Positions 11,551 to 21,975 of a stretch of DNA of 64,000 nt are shown here, one piece after another. The DNA is taken from assembly GCA_030704615.1 (NCBI GenBank), contig CM060733.1:57660001-57724000 (forward strand). The letters run 5' to 3'. How positions within the stretch are numbered: the stretch's first letter is position 1; each line of letters begins with the position of its first letter. The translations under genes and the position numbers were made by a program. The DNA comes from Takakia lepidozioides. Its lineage: Eukaryota > Streptophyta > Takakiopsida > Takakiales > Takakiaceae. A model generated the notes under the pieces. That model saw only the letters and a program-made list of their open reading frames with translations. It ran no database searches and was not told the DNA's origin.

Positions 11551-12673
11551 CAGGGTGCATGCTTCATTCAACACCCCTACACCACAGTTGCATCATTTAC
11601 CAATCATGGGATTGGGCTACAGGTGGAGTCTTGACTTCGCAGGACCGTTGCCACTGACTATGCGCCACCACAGATATGTGTTGGTGATGGTGGAGCACTT
11701 CTCGAAGTGGATTGAGTTGGTTCCATTGCTTGACAAGGCTAGTGAGGGGGCTGCGTATGCATTCTTGGATCGTGTGCTTAGCCGATTTGGTGCTCCAGCT
11801 GAGGTACTCACGGACCAAGGAAGAGAGTTCTTGGGGGAGTTTCAGGCTTTGTGTGATAAAGCCTTGATAGACCACCGCACCACTTCTCGGGATCATCCTG
11901 AGGCCGATGGCTTAGTAGAGAGAGTTATTCAGACGGTGAAGAGGGGTTTGCGCAAGTATGGCTTGCAGAAGGGACACCTAGGAGATTGGGATCTTCAGGT
12001 TCCTTGGTTAGCCATGGGCTACAGGTTCAGCAAACAAGCATCACTTGCCTCCTTCTCACCATATTTCCTTCTCTTTGGCCGAGAGCCGGATTTGCCTGCA
12101 GCCATTCGTAGGGACACTGCTCAAGTCCTTAACCTTGACGATCCGGACGTGTGGGTACGTGCATGTGATCAGCGTGCAGAGTTGTTCAAGAAAGTCATGC
12201 CCATGGTTTTTGAGAACCTTGCCATTGCACAGCACCGTGATACGTTGAGGTATGCCACTATACGTGGTGGAGGATATCGTCCTGGGGTTCGAAGGTTTAG
12301 CCCTGGTGACTATGTTTATTTGCAGCAGACTGCTCCTACGACTCTGGATGTTACTGCAGGGCGTGTTATTCTGAGGATTCGAGAGGTGTTGCCCTCAGGG
12401 GTCCTGATCTTGGAGGGTCGGGATGGCATGACTTGGAAGGACCATGTGCGTAATTGTGCGCCATGTCACCATCCCAATGTCGATGGCAGAGTTGACCCAA
12501 ACTTGGCAGTGGTACCTGCAGGTTTGAGGTGCATGCTCTGTGGGTCTGCCAAAGGGGCAGCCACCATGCTGGTGTGTGATCGATGCTCAAGGAGTTGGCA
12601 TATGGGATGTTTGACACCACCTCTTGAGAAGGTTCCTGACGGAGATTTGTTGTGTCCACACTGCTTGGGATAG
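11543..12673 (+). CDS. Ty3/gypsy integrase with C-terminal PHD finger (5'-truncated pol)
   Basis: Integrase joins retrotransposon cDNA to host DNA. The frame opens within the end of the zinc-binding N-terminal domain, continues with the DDE core (Asp in SLDFAG, Asp in LTDQGREF, Glu in GLVERVIQTVKRG), and then an integrase C-terminal fold around FSPGDYVYLQQ. Unusually, the last 50 residues are a PHD-type zinc finger with the Cys4-His-Cys3 pattern (CMLCG, CDRCSRSWHMGC, CPHC). PHD fingers read histone H3 tails, so the domain may aim integration, in the role chromodomains have in other gypsy elements; that is inference. Protease, RT and RNase H are missing upstream, so the copy is not autonomous. 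A polypurine tract and LTR follow downstream. Confidence 0.88.
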   Translation: MCDRVHASFNTPTPQLHHLPIMGLGYRWSLDFAGPLPLTMRHHRYVLVMVEHFSKWIELVPLLDKASEGAAYAFLDRVLSRFGAPAEVLTDQGREFLGEFQALCDKALIDHRTTSRDHPEADGLVERVIQTVKRGLRKYGLQKGHLGDWDLQVPWLAMGYRFSKQASLASFSPYFLLFGREPDLPAAIRRDTAQVLNLDDPDVWVRACDQRAELFKKVMPMVFENLAIAQHRDTLRYATIRGGGYRPGVRRFSPGDYVYLQQTAPTTLDVTAGRVILRIREVLPSGVLILEGRDGMTWKDHVRNCAPCHHPNVDGRVDPNLAVVPAGLRCMLCGSAKGAATMLVCDRCSRSWHMGCLTPPLEKVPDGDLLCPHCLG

Positions 12674-12933
12674 TGGCAGTGGACATGACTGGAGGCAGCT
12701 AACAAGACATGGGAGGCCAAGCTCATAGGATTCAATACATGAGATCCCAAGCTCAAGTTCACAGGTTGCAAGACGGCGACTAACGATGGGGCAACTCTTG
12801 CACCCGGCCTCTTGATCTATCGAGTTTGAGTGTAGTAGGGATAGTGGTGGTGGACTTAGTGAGGCTATGGTCACTATCACATCTTGTGGCTACCTGGACT
12901 TAGAGGGACCTAAGCACCAGCTAGGGGGGCGAT
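12674..12933 (+). other. Retrotransposon 3' non-coding region with polypurine tract
   Basis: This short stretch between the pol stop codon and the LTR ends in a G-rich tract at 12,922-12,929, the position of the plus-strand primer in LTR elements. No coding frame was seen in it. Confidence 0.6.
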
Positions 12934-13450
12934 TGTGTGGACTAGTGACTGCCATAGTGGGCAGCATAGTGGCAGCCTAGTGACTGACTAGTTGTAGCCT
13001 AGTGGTTGGACTAGTGGTTGGACTAGTGGTGGACTAGTGCTATACTAGTGTGTGGTGTGCACATGTGTTGTGTTTTTTTAGACAGCGATGTAGTTGTGTA
13101 GCGATATGTATGCGCACGACAGCTGTCAAGTTATTTTACCACTAGTGTGAAACTAGCTAGGAAATAACTAGCTTTTACATATTGACATTTGGGATTGGCC
13201 CAAGTGTCAATCCAGGGGTCAAGGCAAATTTAGGCCCTGGAGTGGTTATCTTCACGGCAAGCGCGGGAGGCTCATCTTTCTCGAGTTGAGCCTCACCGCG
13301 CCTAGCTATGGCGCCGTAGTGTGGATTCCCCATGGCGTGGGGTGCACTTGGCTTGACTTGTATTTGAGTGATGAAGATATATATGCATGAGTTTATGCTT
13401 CAGCTTTGTGAGCTCGCATGAGCTTGTGCTTGTATTCTTCTTCTTTATCA
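12934..13450 (+). repeat. 3' LTR of the gypsy element
   Basis: It begins TGTGTGGACTAG directly after the polypurine tract and ends ...TTATCA, the TG...CA ends of an LTR, giving 517 bp. Its 5' part is dense in GGACTAGTGG micro-repeats. No matching 5' LTR is visible upstream of the truncated pol. Confidence 0.65.
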
Positions 13451-13451
13451 T

Positions 13452-13619
13452 TGTGTGGGCAGCATAGTGGCAGCCTAGTGACTGACTAGTTGTAGCCTAG
13501 TGGTTGGACTAGTAGCTGGACTAGTGGTGGACTAGTGCTATACTAGTGTGTGGTGTGCACATGTGTTGTGTGGTTTTGGACAGCGATGTAGTTGTGTAGC
13601 GATATGTATGCGCACGACA
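13452..13619 (+). repeat. Second, partial LTR copy in tandem
   Basis: It repeats the first part of the preceding LTR (TGTGTGGGCAGCATAGTGG onward) with about 19 bases missing near its start, and stops matching at GCGCACGACA. A tandem LTR-LTR junction suggests nested insertion or unequal recombination rather than a simple insertion. Confidence 0.65.
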
Positions 13620-13659
13620 ACCATCTTGTTGGACCCTAGTACGACACCCTCTATATTTG

Positions 13660-14720
13660 ATGGATTAGGCGTTCGGACCCAGGTCCGAAACCCAGTACCA
13701 TCATTCTTAATTTTTTCCATGTACCAAGTCTTTTGATCCTTTCCGAAACCCACCATCGAACGAACCACTGTCACACCGCGGCATACAAAAGACTTTACGA
13801 CCTCACATTAGCCCTTCGAGAACTTGTATTACCTAGGATTCTTGATCGGTGTTGTTGGTCTCGGACCCATGGCCTCTATAGGTTTTTTTGAGACCACATT
13901 TGCACTTTCAGGACATGGATGCATGGAGACATTATCAGGATTGTGGGCTCCGATAACCACATGTTGAGTGAGGCACTATTATATTGTCCTTTTTTGTTAG
14001 GATTTTTTTTAGCACACATAGACACTGTTTGAGCATGGATGTTTGGATACTTAATTAGGATTGTCGGTTTCGGACCCGGGTCCGAAACACACTTCCTGGT
14101 AGAGGCACTTTAAAACCTCAATCGACTTGTGCTTGTAGCTCAATCGGATAGAGCACCAAACTACGGATTTGGGGATTGAGCCTCTATATGGTCAATATGA
14201 GCTCCTACTAGTACTTTGAGAAGATAGACACCCGAATGTATGACCAGGATTGTGTGTTTCGGACCTAGGTCCGAAACCCACCTTTCGTAGCTTGGCACTC
14301 TTAAACTGTTGCCTCTATAAGGTTTTTGTCCGAAACACACCTTTCGTAGCTTGACACTCTTAAACTGTTGCTTCTATTAGGTTTTTGTGAGCTCACACAG
14401 ACACTCTAAGAACATGGATACACATAGACATGACCAAGATCGTGAATTTCGGACCCAGGTCCGAAATCCACCATCCTTAGCGAGGTACTAATACACCGTG
14501 GCCTCTATTATGTATATGTGAGCTCAAATTGATAGTCTGAGAATATGGACACATGTTCCCCTCTCAGAGGATGTTGGGTTTTGGACTTGGGTCCGAAACC
14601 CAGCATCGTGAGAGGTGTACTATTACACCGTGGTCTCTATCAGGTCTTTATGAGCTCACATGGGTATGGGACATAGATACATGATCCATACATATATATA
14701 TATATGGATATATGAGGCAT
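13660..14720. repeat. Diverged ~190-bp tandem repeat with a GGTCCGAAA palindrome
   Basis: The palindrome TTTCGGACCCAGGTCCGAAA or variants appears at about 13672, 13861 (degenerate), 14065, 14257, 14448 and 14576, mostly 190-206 bp apart, the last interval being about 127. Between copies similar text recurs in order: an 'ACACCGTGGCCTCTAT' block, a GAGCTCACA block and an ATGGATACAT block. The unit is thus a tandem satellite, strongly diverged. Related palindromes occur singly at about 14845, 22487 and 61228. Confidence 0.7.
14129..14182 (+). pseudogene. tRNA-Arg(ACG)-like relic
   Basis: A D-arm-like GTAGCTCAATCGGATAGAGC (a good A box) is followed by a perfect five-pair anticodon stem CCAAA/TTTGG around the loop CTACGGA, anticodon ACG. 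The T-arm/B box is degenerate (GGATTGAGCC) and no acceptor-stem partner is seen, so it should be a relic or the head of a tRNA-derived SINE. It is embedded in the ~190-bp satellite. Confidence 0.55.
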
Positions 14721-15827
14721 GGATACTTGAAACATAGGTACATGAGATATATAACGCATTAATACATGAAATATGGATACATAGCACATGGATACATGAA
14801 ACATGGATACATTGCTTATGGGTACTAATATTTGGTCTTAGGACGGACCTAGGTCCAAAATATAATTATTTTAGAAGTTTTCTTTAATAAAAAGCTAAAG
14901 TTGTCACTTGAGCCGCTGAAGTGCACAACTTGAGCTTCTGAGTGTTCAACTTCAGGTTTTTTTTAAATTTATTAGAAAAATTAACATTAAAATTTAAAAA
15001 AAAACCTAGGTCCAAAATATAATTCAAACAAAAATAGTTTAACATTTTTCTCTTAACAAGAAGCTGATGTTGTCAACTTAAGCTGCTGAGTGCTCAACTT
15101 CATTATTATTATTATTATTTTAAAATTACTTTAAAGAATGAAAGATGGAGGCCTTTAGAGTTTTATAAATAAAGACATGTTATAAATAAAAAGAAAGCAG
15201 ATCACCAATGGTTGGTGGTGCATTGCGTGAGAACAGAAGTGGGTTATCAGGGAAGGAATGAGGTCATGTGTATAACCTGCTGCTTGACCCCGCCATGTCT
15301 GCCGCTTGCCGGCTCTTGCTCCTTTTCTCTCTCGCTCCTTCCCTGCGGCTCTCCCTCCCAGTACAAAAACAATGAAAAGAGACAGCGATCTGCTGGCGCT
15401 CAAATGAGATGTCTCCGAGTGTGAGGAAGAAGTAACCAGCATAGCTACGACGTGAGCCCAGCCCCGTGAGCCTGGGAGCTGAGCTCACGTTGTAGCTGCA
15501 AAGCGTGAGCGGCACAAATCTGCTGGAGAAGCAAGTCCTATAGGCGAGGATTGCAGGAAGAGGGCCTATTACCGTGGACAAAACAAAGGGGGCCACCATG
15601 CACCATGTCTGCAATGCCTGCACAAAAAGAGGAATATGAAAATATAGCAGATTTGAGCTCAGAATGATTGACACACTTTATTTCAATTCACAGATAGACG
15701 CTTACAATGAATGGCATGTGCATTTGCCCTGGTTCCGCGAACGAAATGTATGTGTTTGTCCTAAATGCAAAGTCTTTACACGGTAACCTGGAAACCAGCA
15801 TGGGAAGCGAGCATGGCTCGTATGTGT
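14720..15827. other. Low-complexity and unassigned DNA
   Basis: The first part is AT-rich with repeats of ATGGATACATGA and a TTA run near 15103. From 15,155 to 15,674 there are overlapping short frames with no recognised domain. Nothing else could be supported here. Confidence 0.5.
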
Positions 15828-16478
15828 TCAAAGAGAATTTGGCGGAGCCCTATGTGAGGTGTCCCGCTGCAGAAGGGTGATTACTTCTCCGTAGCCTAGT
15901 GTGGCTTGGTGAATGAATTGGTCTCTCTTACCGTCGCAACACATAATTACAAGGTATGTGTAATATTGATGCTTGCAGGGGACCCACTTCCCTCTTATGC
16001 CGAGAGCGTCCTCACGCATCGTTACAAAATCCGGACAAGTGTAGGTAGGGAAATTCCCCACGGTAACCTGATATTCTTTGCCATGAAGAACTGAGCCAAT
16101 AGATAGCACTGTGTAAATCCGTCCATACCCCGGGGCAGGGACTTCGGTGATACGAGTCACCCGAACCTGCAAAATTCTAGCCGATTCCATCTTGCATTCG
16201 TGATCTGCACCCGAAGCGACACGGCGCACTGTTTTTCCATCTCTTTTTGTTGGGTGGGAGTTGGCACCGGGTGGAGGCATTGCCGGAGCATGTGGCACGT
16301 CTGTGCCGACAATGCATGAGGGCACCACCCGGGACCGTGCAAGACAGAACCCTCCCTCCTCCAGCATGCTTATCTCGGTTGATGATAGCGACGTCCCAAG
16401 TTTCACAGGCCAAATTGCGGGGGGAGGGGGCTTCATTATCACTGAAGGACGAACTGTTCCCTTGACGCATCGTGCCAT
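15828..16478 (-). CDS. Element A SWIM-finger C-terminal exon
   Basis: It encodes a Pro-rich start and then a SWIM-like zinc finger: TYTCPDF, about 16 residues, then WVPCKHQYY. In element B the same place reads SCDCPDF and LPCKHMYF, the proper CxC...CxH. The first Cys of the motif is Tyr here, so zinc binding is doubtful. SWIM fingers are common at the C-terminus of MULE transposases. Confidence 0.65.
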   Translation of the reverse strand: MARCVKGTVRPSVIMKPPPPAIWPVKLGTSLSSTEISMLEEGGFCLARSRVVPSCIVGTDVPHAPAMPPPGANSHPTKRDGKTVRRVASGADHECKMESARILQVRVTRITEVPAPGYGRIYTVLSIGSVLHGKEYQVTVGNFPTYTCPDFVTMREDALGIRGKWVPCKHQYYTYLVIMCCDGKRDQFIHQATLGYGEVITLLQRDTSHRAPPNSL

Positions 16479-16877
16479 ATCGCCTAGGCAGAACTAGAAC
16501 TTGTGGTCCTTTGACTCCCCACTATGATAAGGTCGGAACAACCCTGTGAATGTTGGAGCTGGAGCCTTTGCATATTTTTTATTTGCATTTCTTGAAAGAG
16601 GGGGTCCGAATTGCCATGCAAGCCACTCTAGATCCTGGTGGGGTGCGTTCTATATGCCACTCACTATCAATGCAATCAGATTCATGCACCATGGCCGCCA
16701 CCTCCTCCAATGGGATTCCTGCTGCTGTGCTTACATGATCTGCACCTGCTCCACTGGAGGAGAACCCACCTGGGAAAGGGCGAGCACACGACTTAGTCTA
16801 CACTGGAGACACCCTTGGTACAGAGAAATTGACCCTGTCCGGCCGATGGGAATCTCTATCCGACCCTGGAGGAGTGT

Positions 16878-18260
16878 TCAATTTCCTTTTGCATGATCCA
16901 AATCTTTCCTCGCCTTCCAAATGGGGGAGCCTTCAGTGCACCTGTTCAGAGCTCTTGCCATCTTCGATGGGTCTCTGGACCTACTCGCAGCCCTTAGCAT
17001 CAACAAAGTTGTATCAGGGCCCTTGCCTCCGCCCCGTCCCATCAGAAAACTGCGGTACCTGGTTTGTTGTGTAAGTGCCCGCACCATGTCATCAGCAGTG
17101 GCCATATACAACTCACGTCCTGCTTTGGTAGACTGCTACATCCAGGCGTTGTGAACAGTCTCCGCCAAATTACAGGATGGCATGTCGGCCAAGTCCTCCA
17201 AGGACATGTCCTGCAGGAGGCATTGCATAGAAATGTGAGGAACGAAAAGAAATGGAAGAGGTACTGCAAGTGACAATCCAACAACCCCAAATGAACAGGC
17301 ATGATGCAAAGTGAAATTTGTGTTTCTGGGATTGAAGAGGCTTACCGTCGTCACGAAAGCTCCCCACTGTCTGTACATGAAGTGCCAGAAAACCAACCAA
17401 TCCTCCAACTCCTTCAGGTGGATACCAGTAGCAGCACCAGAGGAGAACCACCAAGCCCGGATTGCTTGGTAAGTGCTCTCAGCTTCTCCCATTGAGGTGG
17501 CATTTTTGTACTTGAGGCAGAGCCTTCTGTGCTCCAACTGAAGGTCAGGGCAAATGCAGCGCTTTGTATGACGTGCCAGAGATTGACTCCAATGGAAGAG
17601 GCATGTGCGCTCCCTATTTTCCATTGGGACCTTAGGATCCTCCGAACCAAACACGCGCCGTACTGCATTGAAATTTGCCTGTGCACTATCAGCCATGAAG
17701 CCCGCAAAATTTGTGTTCTATATTCCATTGCGCTGCATGACGGCCAGGAGCGAATTCCACATGAGTATCTGGGATTCAGTGTCCTCCGACTGCATATCAC
17801 AAATTGCTATGGAGAGCACACATTGGTACGCTGGATCGTACACATGGCACGCCATGGTTGTCCAACCCTTCACCCGTTTGCAATGATCAAACATTAACCA
17901 ACATTTTGCCAAATCTCCTCCAGGTTGTATTCGGCGGACAATGCTCACACCACTGCCTTCGCCCACTGTGGACATCTTGAACAAATACACCTTGGACAAG
18001 CCCTGGCCAGTGAAGATACTGTTTTGAATGAATTCATAGCAACTCCTCCGTTTGAGGTCCATAATGTTGTCCATGAATCCAGCAGTGCCTGTGCCCATTC
18101 TGAGTGCATTCACCTGGTTTCGAATATTATGAGAGCTCAACATGGAAAAATGGTCCATCACTGCCTCAAGCGAATCTGCATCCAGCATTGGTTGTGTTGC
18201 ATCCCCTTCACCTAAACTTGTGCCACCTGGTACATACGAGCGTGACACACAAAAACACAA
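16878..18260 (-). pseudogene. Element A MULE-type transposase core
   Basis: This would cut and join DNA by a DDE mechanism. Visible landmarks are MFDHCKRVKGW (first Asp), GFMADSAQANF (second Asp), RTCLFHWSQSL (CxxH between acidic residues 2 and 3) and NLAETVHNAW (Glu). At 17718-17720 a TAG interrupts the frame between QRNGI and NTNFAGF; a second TAG follows HNAWM near 17,136. In both places element B reads through. An intron of about 150 bp with GTAAGC...CTGCAG borders, absent from B, lies between GAFVTT and DMSLEDL; the frame is accidentally open through it. The remainder continues to about 16,880. Confidence 0.72.
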
Positions 18261-18352
18261 GACGGGGAAAGTTTGCAGAACCTGCACACAAAAGTATTGG
18301 TCTTGGGAGGGGCAAGCCCTGGCCTGAGAAACAGCGCTAAACCAAACGAAAG

Positions 18353-19305
18353 TCAAGAAATATTCACGCACTTACAATGCCCAACGCAGACCAACCTTCG
18401 AAATTTCAATCCAATGTCGTTTTGGATGTTCGACGTTTTTGTCCTGCACCAAGGGTGTCCGTCATGTTTCTTGTCCATGCCCTGCAGAAGCCCAGCTAGT
18501 CCACTGGAAGACGTGGGAGGGTTGAGCTCAAACAAGATGTCCCCATCAAACTCTGCTGGCACGTATTGAACCCGCTGCACACGAATGGACTCCCAATCAA
18601 CAAAACGCAGCTCGCTCTTGCACCCAGGCACCCTTGCGAGGGCTTTCAATTTCGGAATGACACTCGTTATCTCCTGCAACTCGTCATCATCCAAGAATGG
18701 AGTCTACATTGGCGGAGGAATCTCAGAAACATCCTCCGAGAAGAGTCTGAAAGAGTCACGAATGTAGTGGATGTGCTCACCTCTTGTTTCACATGAACTG
18801 TGTCATTCTGCTGCACGACCGATGCTGCAGTGCCAGGGGTAACTACTGATCCTGCTGATTGTCTTCTCTCTTTTCCAAGGACCCGGTATGTGCCTGGAAG
18901 GACTCTCCACTTCCTTCCACACTCGCCAACCAATGGTTTCTCCAAGTGCCCAGAATCCAAATTCCCATTATCGTCATACACCTCTATTTGAACAAGCAGA
19001 GAACCCAATTCCAGAGGGAACATTGTAACCAGCTCATCCTCATGAACAACTGCAAACCCATCGTCATCTACAGTGGCAGTCAGTGGAAGACTACCTGCAT
19101 TGGAATGAAATCGAGCGAGTCTATCTCGCTCCCTGGACATGTTTTCGTACACTGACAGAAAGTTGCGATTCACAGAGGAATCCCCAAACTGATAGCCCAT
19201 AATTCTCGAAAGGGGATCCACCCCAAACAAACTTCGGTTAAAAAGGGTAGCACTGACCCAAAGACTGCGGACGATGCATGCAAAGGATGTAGGAATGACA
19301 TGCAC
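18353..19305 (-). CDS. Element A N-terminal region
   Basis: Two frames (19305-18667 and 18694-18353) are joined by a splice or frame break near 18,680. The second contains GMDKKHDGHPWCRTKT, the counterpart of GMDRKFDGHPWCKTNT in element B, and then RLVCVG as in B's KVLCVGKL. The following finger region of B has no counterpart before the catalytic part resumes near 18,250, pointing to an internal deletion. The function of this N-terminal module is unknown; Cys and His content suggests DNA binding. Confidence 0.55.
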
Positions 19306-20509
19306 CGAACTTCGCAGACAGCCACACTGAGTGACACCAACCAGAAAAACTGTTTTCTAAGACAAGAAGCCACAAGAAGTTGTGCTGTATTTGGATGAAA
19401 AACAAACCCTGAACATGACATAAAATCATCCATTATGGAAAGACGGCAACAACCCTGGAGAGCAGTAAAGAGGAAGACCCCGAATCTAATGAGGTTGTGT
19501 TGTGCCAGAAGAGCACAGCACAAACACTTACACTCCGGGAGACACCGCGCATGAGTGTGTGCAACACATGACCATTGCCGACACAACCCTTTATACCGAA
19601 TGACCCCATTGCGACGGTGACGGCGAAATGCAAACCGCAGGGTAGGCAGTACAACACACGTGGACGCATATGTGAAGCATAACAATTATTGCGAATCTGC
19701 AAGTATTGCTCGAAATTGAACCAGCATTAGATTTCTACGGCACTTCCGAATTTCAAAGAATGCAAGAAGGCTGCCATGTATTGGCAGGCGGCGAAGTACA
19801 TCTGACATATATCACAAGTACATGCCTTGGATCTACTTTTTTTCCACCATTTTATTTATTGGATAATACAAAGATGCCGAAATGGATGAATTCCATTCGC
19901 ACACAATGATGACACCCGCATCCAAATACGGTTAACAATGTTCATTTTTTACTTTGGTTACATGCCATAGCAACGCTTGTTGCAAACGTCAAACTGGAGA
20001 GCTCCAGAGGCAGCGTGGGGAGCCCTTGTTTCCACCGGAGGAGGAAGAGAAGGAAGTCGTTATACTTCACGAGCACTAGGGACAGGAATAGAGCCAGATA
20101 TAGAATGAGGATGGAAAGAGTAGACGAAGAGGAAAACGAGGAAGAAGAGGGCAAAGAGGAAAGTCTGGCGATGGAAGAGCAGGAATCTGGAGAGAAGAAC
20201 AGCAGCCCGCCACTACTTCCAAGAACAGGTGAGGAGGAGACTGAATCCGAGGGAGAGACGGACGCCGAAGATGATATTGATGCTGGCCTCAGGAAGAACC
20301 AGATAGTGGAAAAGAGGCGTAGAGAGTAGTCCGAAGCGCAAAGGGTCTTTTGCGATTGGGGAGTCTTCTCGAGCAGCCAAAAAAAAGGTACAATGTTTGA
20401 CACCGACCTTTGTGCTTCATTGGTCATGTGAACCCCAGTTGTGCTTGTATTTTGATATGAAAACCGCCTATACACGGCATCTTTGGCAGGTTGAATCCCA
20501 GTCAGTGAC
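19306..20509. other. Mostly unassigned; one acidic ORF
   Basis: From 20,015 to 20,329 (plus) a 104-residue frame begins with a basic stretch (HRRRKRRK) and becomes a long Glu/Asp-rich tract, probably low-complexity exon sequence. A donor-like AAG|GTACAA lies near 20,388. It lies just upstream of the LINE C-terminus at 20,510 and may belong to the same element. The rest shows no recognisable gene. Confidence 0.35.
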
Positions 20510-21040
20510 ATGGGGGATGCCATCTTGGATGACCTCAAGGGTCTACCCACTCTCGGCACTAGACTGAAATTTAAACTCAGGGCAGGAAGCCTACCTTTGA
20601 ACAGCAAACAGAAGCAGAGAGGAAAGGGAGAGTGCAATTGCCCGTTGTGTGGGCCATCTGAAGACAGAATTCATTTACTGATACATTGTTTGGGGTTCTC
20701 TCACCAAAGAGACGATCTCTTCAAATTTATCAAGGGAATTGTGCATGTACCCCTGTTTACCAACTTTGAAAGTCTCGAGGCTGAGTGAAAAGCCCAGGCC
20801 CTCCTGAGGCCTAGTTTTTGGGCAAATCACACACAGCAGATTGATGCTTGTGTGAAGGGATTTCTAGAGGATATCTGGAAAACCCGGATTAATTCTATAT
20901 ATGAAGGTAAGTCTTACTACCAACGTCAGCCCCTGACAGTGGTAGGTTCTGTCCCTTTTGTTCCCGCTCAAACTGGGCGCGGGGTCAATGGCAACAAGGC
21001 TACGACAAACAACGTCTTATGAGTACAATCTGTGGCCTAA
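20510..21040 (+). mobile_element. LINE C-terminus (zinc-knuckle) with 3' UTR
   Basis: The 92-codon frame at 20510-20788 contains CNCPLCGPSEDRIHLLIHC, the Cys/His knuckle that follows reverse transcriptase in many plant LINEs, preceded by a basic KFKLRAGSLP segment. After the stop the sequence from 20904 to 21030 is nearly identical to 4898-5028 in the RDR intron. The RT domain is absent, so this is a 5'-truncated copy; the reverse strand fragment at 30.5-31.2 kb supplies an example of the RT region. Confidence 0.72.
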
Positions 21041-21175
21041 ACACGGAATCGTGGACATGCAAGGTGGTCAGTTTGCCTTGTCAGGAAGGCTGGCAGACGG
21101 TTAGCTTGATTCGGAATTTTTTCCCTTGTGTTTCCCACCCCCTAAACTTGCAGTCCATGGCAGTTTGATGATGCA

Positions 21176-21684
21176 TTGATAGTCTGGCTCGCAAGGGTGC
21201 CCCCATTTGGCCACTGCATTAGAATTTGGCGGGAAGCAGGTTGGCGGGAGCGCAAATTATATCTCCACTTCGCTTCACTTGCCTTTCATTCTATTTGCTC
21301 TTGCTCGCTCTTCATCGCTCTTGTTTCTTTGCAGTGTCTACGTCGTCCCTGTTCACTTCGTTGTTTGGCAAGTCGCCCTTGCATCACACGGTTAGCATGC
21401 GAACGCATTTGCTATGGTCATCGTTGTGGGCCAACTCGCCCCATCATCACACGACTACCATGCGATCCCGCTTCAGGAGAACTGCACACACAGCTCAATG
21501 GCACCGCAACATGGAGCGCCTTCGGAGGGAGCAGGCAATTCAGTATGCTGCAGAGCAGGCAGAAGCACAGCAAATTAGCCGTCATGTGGAAGAGGCTTGT
21601 TTAATTGTGCTTCACTGGCTTGGAACCAGCGGCATTCACCGAAGGGAGGCCGTGCCTCAATTTTTTCTGCCTATCTGCTTGTAG
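21176..21684 (+). CDS. Unrecognised ORF with charged helix
   Basis: The part from ATG 21461 encodes a basic start (MRSRFRRTAH) then an Arg/Glu/Ala-rich stretch, MERLRREQAIQYAAEQAEAQ, likely helical, with a possible donor after VEE. The upstream part looks like leader sequence. It could be the first exon of a gene or of a transposase; nothing identifies it. Confidence 0.25.
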
Positions 21685-21975
21685 CAAAAGGCTGGACGCC
21701 TGTGGGCATCGGTACCCCTACCTATATGGCTACGCGGCGTGGTACCACGTCACTAAGCTTCCCTGTCCAATTGGGTTCTCCCTGTAGAGGAGTTCTGAGA
21801 GGATGTCAGTCATGAAGTTTGTTGCTGCTCTTGTGTGTGAAGGCATCCTGTAATATTTAATGAGAGTCATTGCGCACACAATGTGCCATGATTCTGAGTA
21901 GTGCATTTGCAGATTGCGGTATAGCAAACGCCGCTCGTTTTTGGGTGCCATGAACTATTCGCTGGGTCTTTTTGT

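Larger units (their letters stand above)
15828..19305 (-). mobile_element. MULE-like element A, decayed
   Basis: Fragments of one transposase-like protein lie in order from 19.3 to 15.8 kb and match element B (32.8-36.3 kb) segment by segment. Compared with B, element A lacks the cysteine-rich finger region of the N-terminal half, carries at least two in-frame TAG codons, and has lost one of the SWIM-finger cysteines. Terminal inverted repeats were not identified. Confidence 0.75.

Noticed and set aside
14129-14182. Functional tRNA-Arg gene
   Set aside because: No T-arm, no matching acceptor stem and a degenerate B box.
16878-18371. Reassigned stop codons (TAG = Gln, as in some green algae)
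   Set aside because: TAG interruptions sit mainly in transposon copies that have other defects, TGA interrupts other relics, and the intact methylase-like gene seems to end at TAG. Decay by cytosine deamination explains both better; not strictly excluded.
19942-20637. 231-residue Ser-rich protein on the minus strand
   Set aside because: It is the antisense of a Glu-rich plus-strand frame and of the LINE C-terminus; Ser/Leu runs arise from the complementary GAA/GAG codons.
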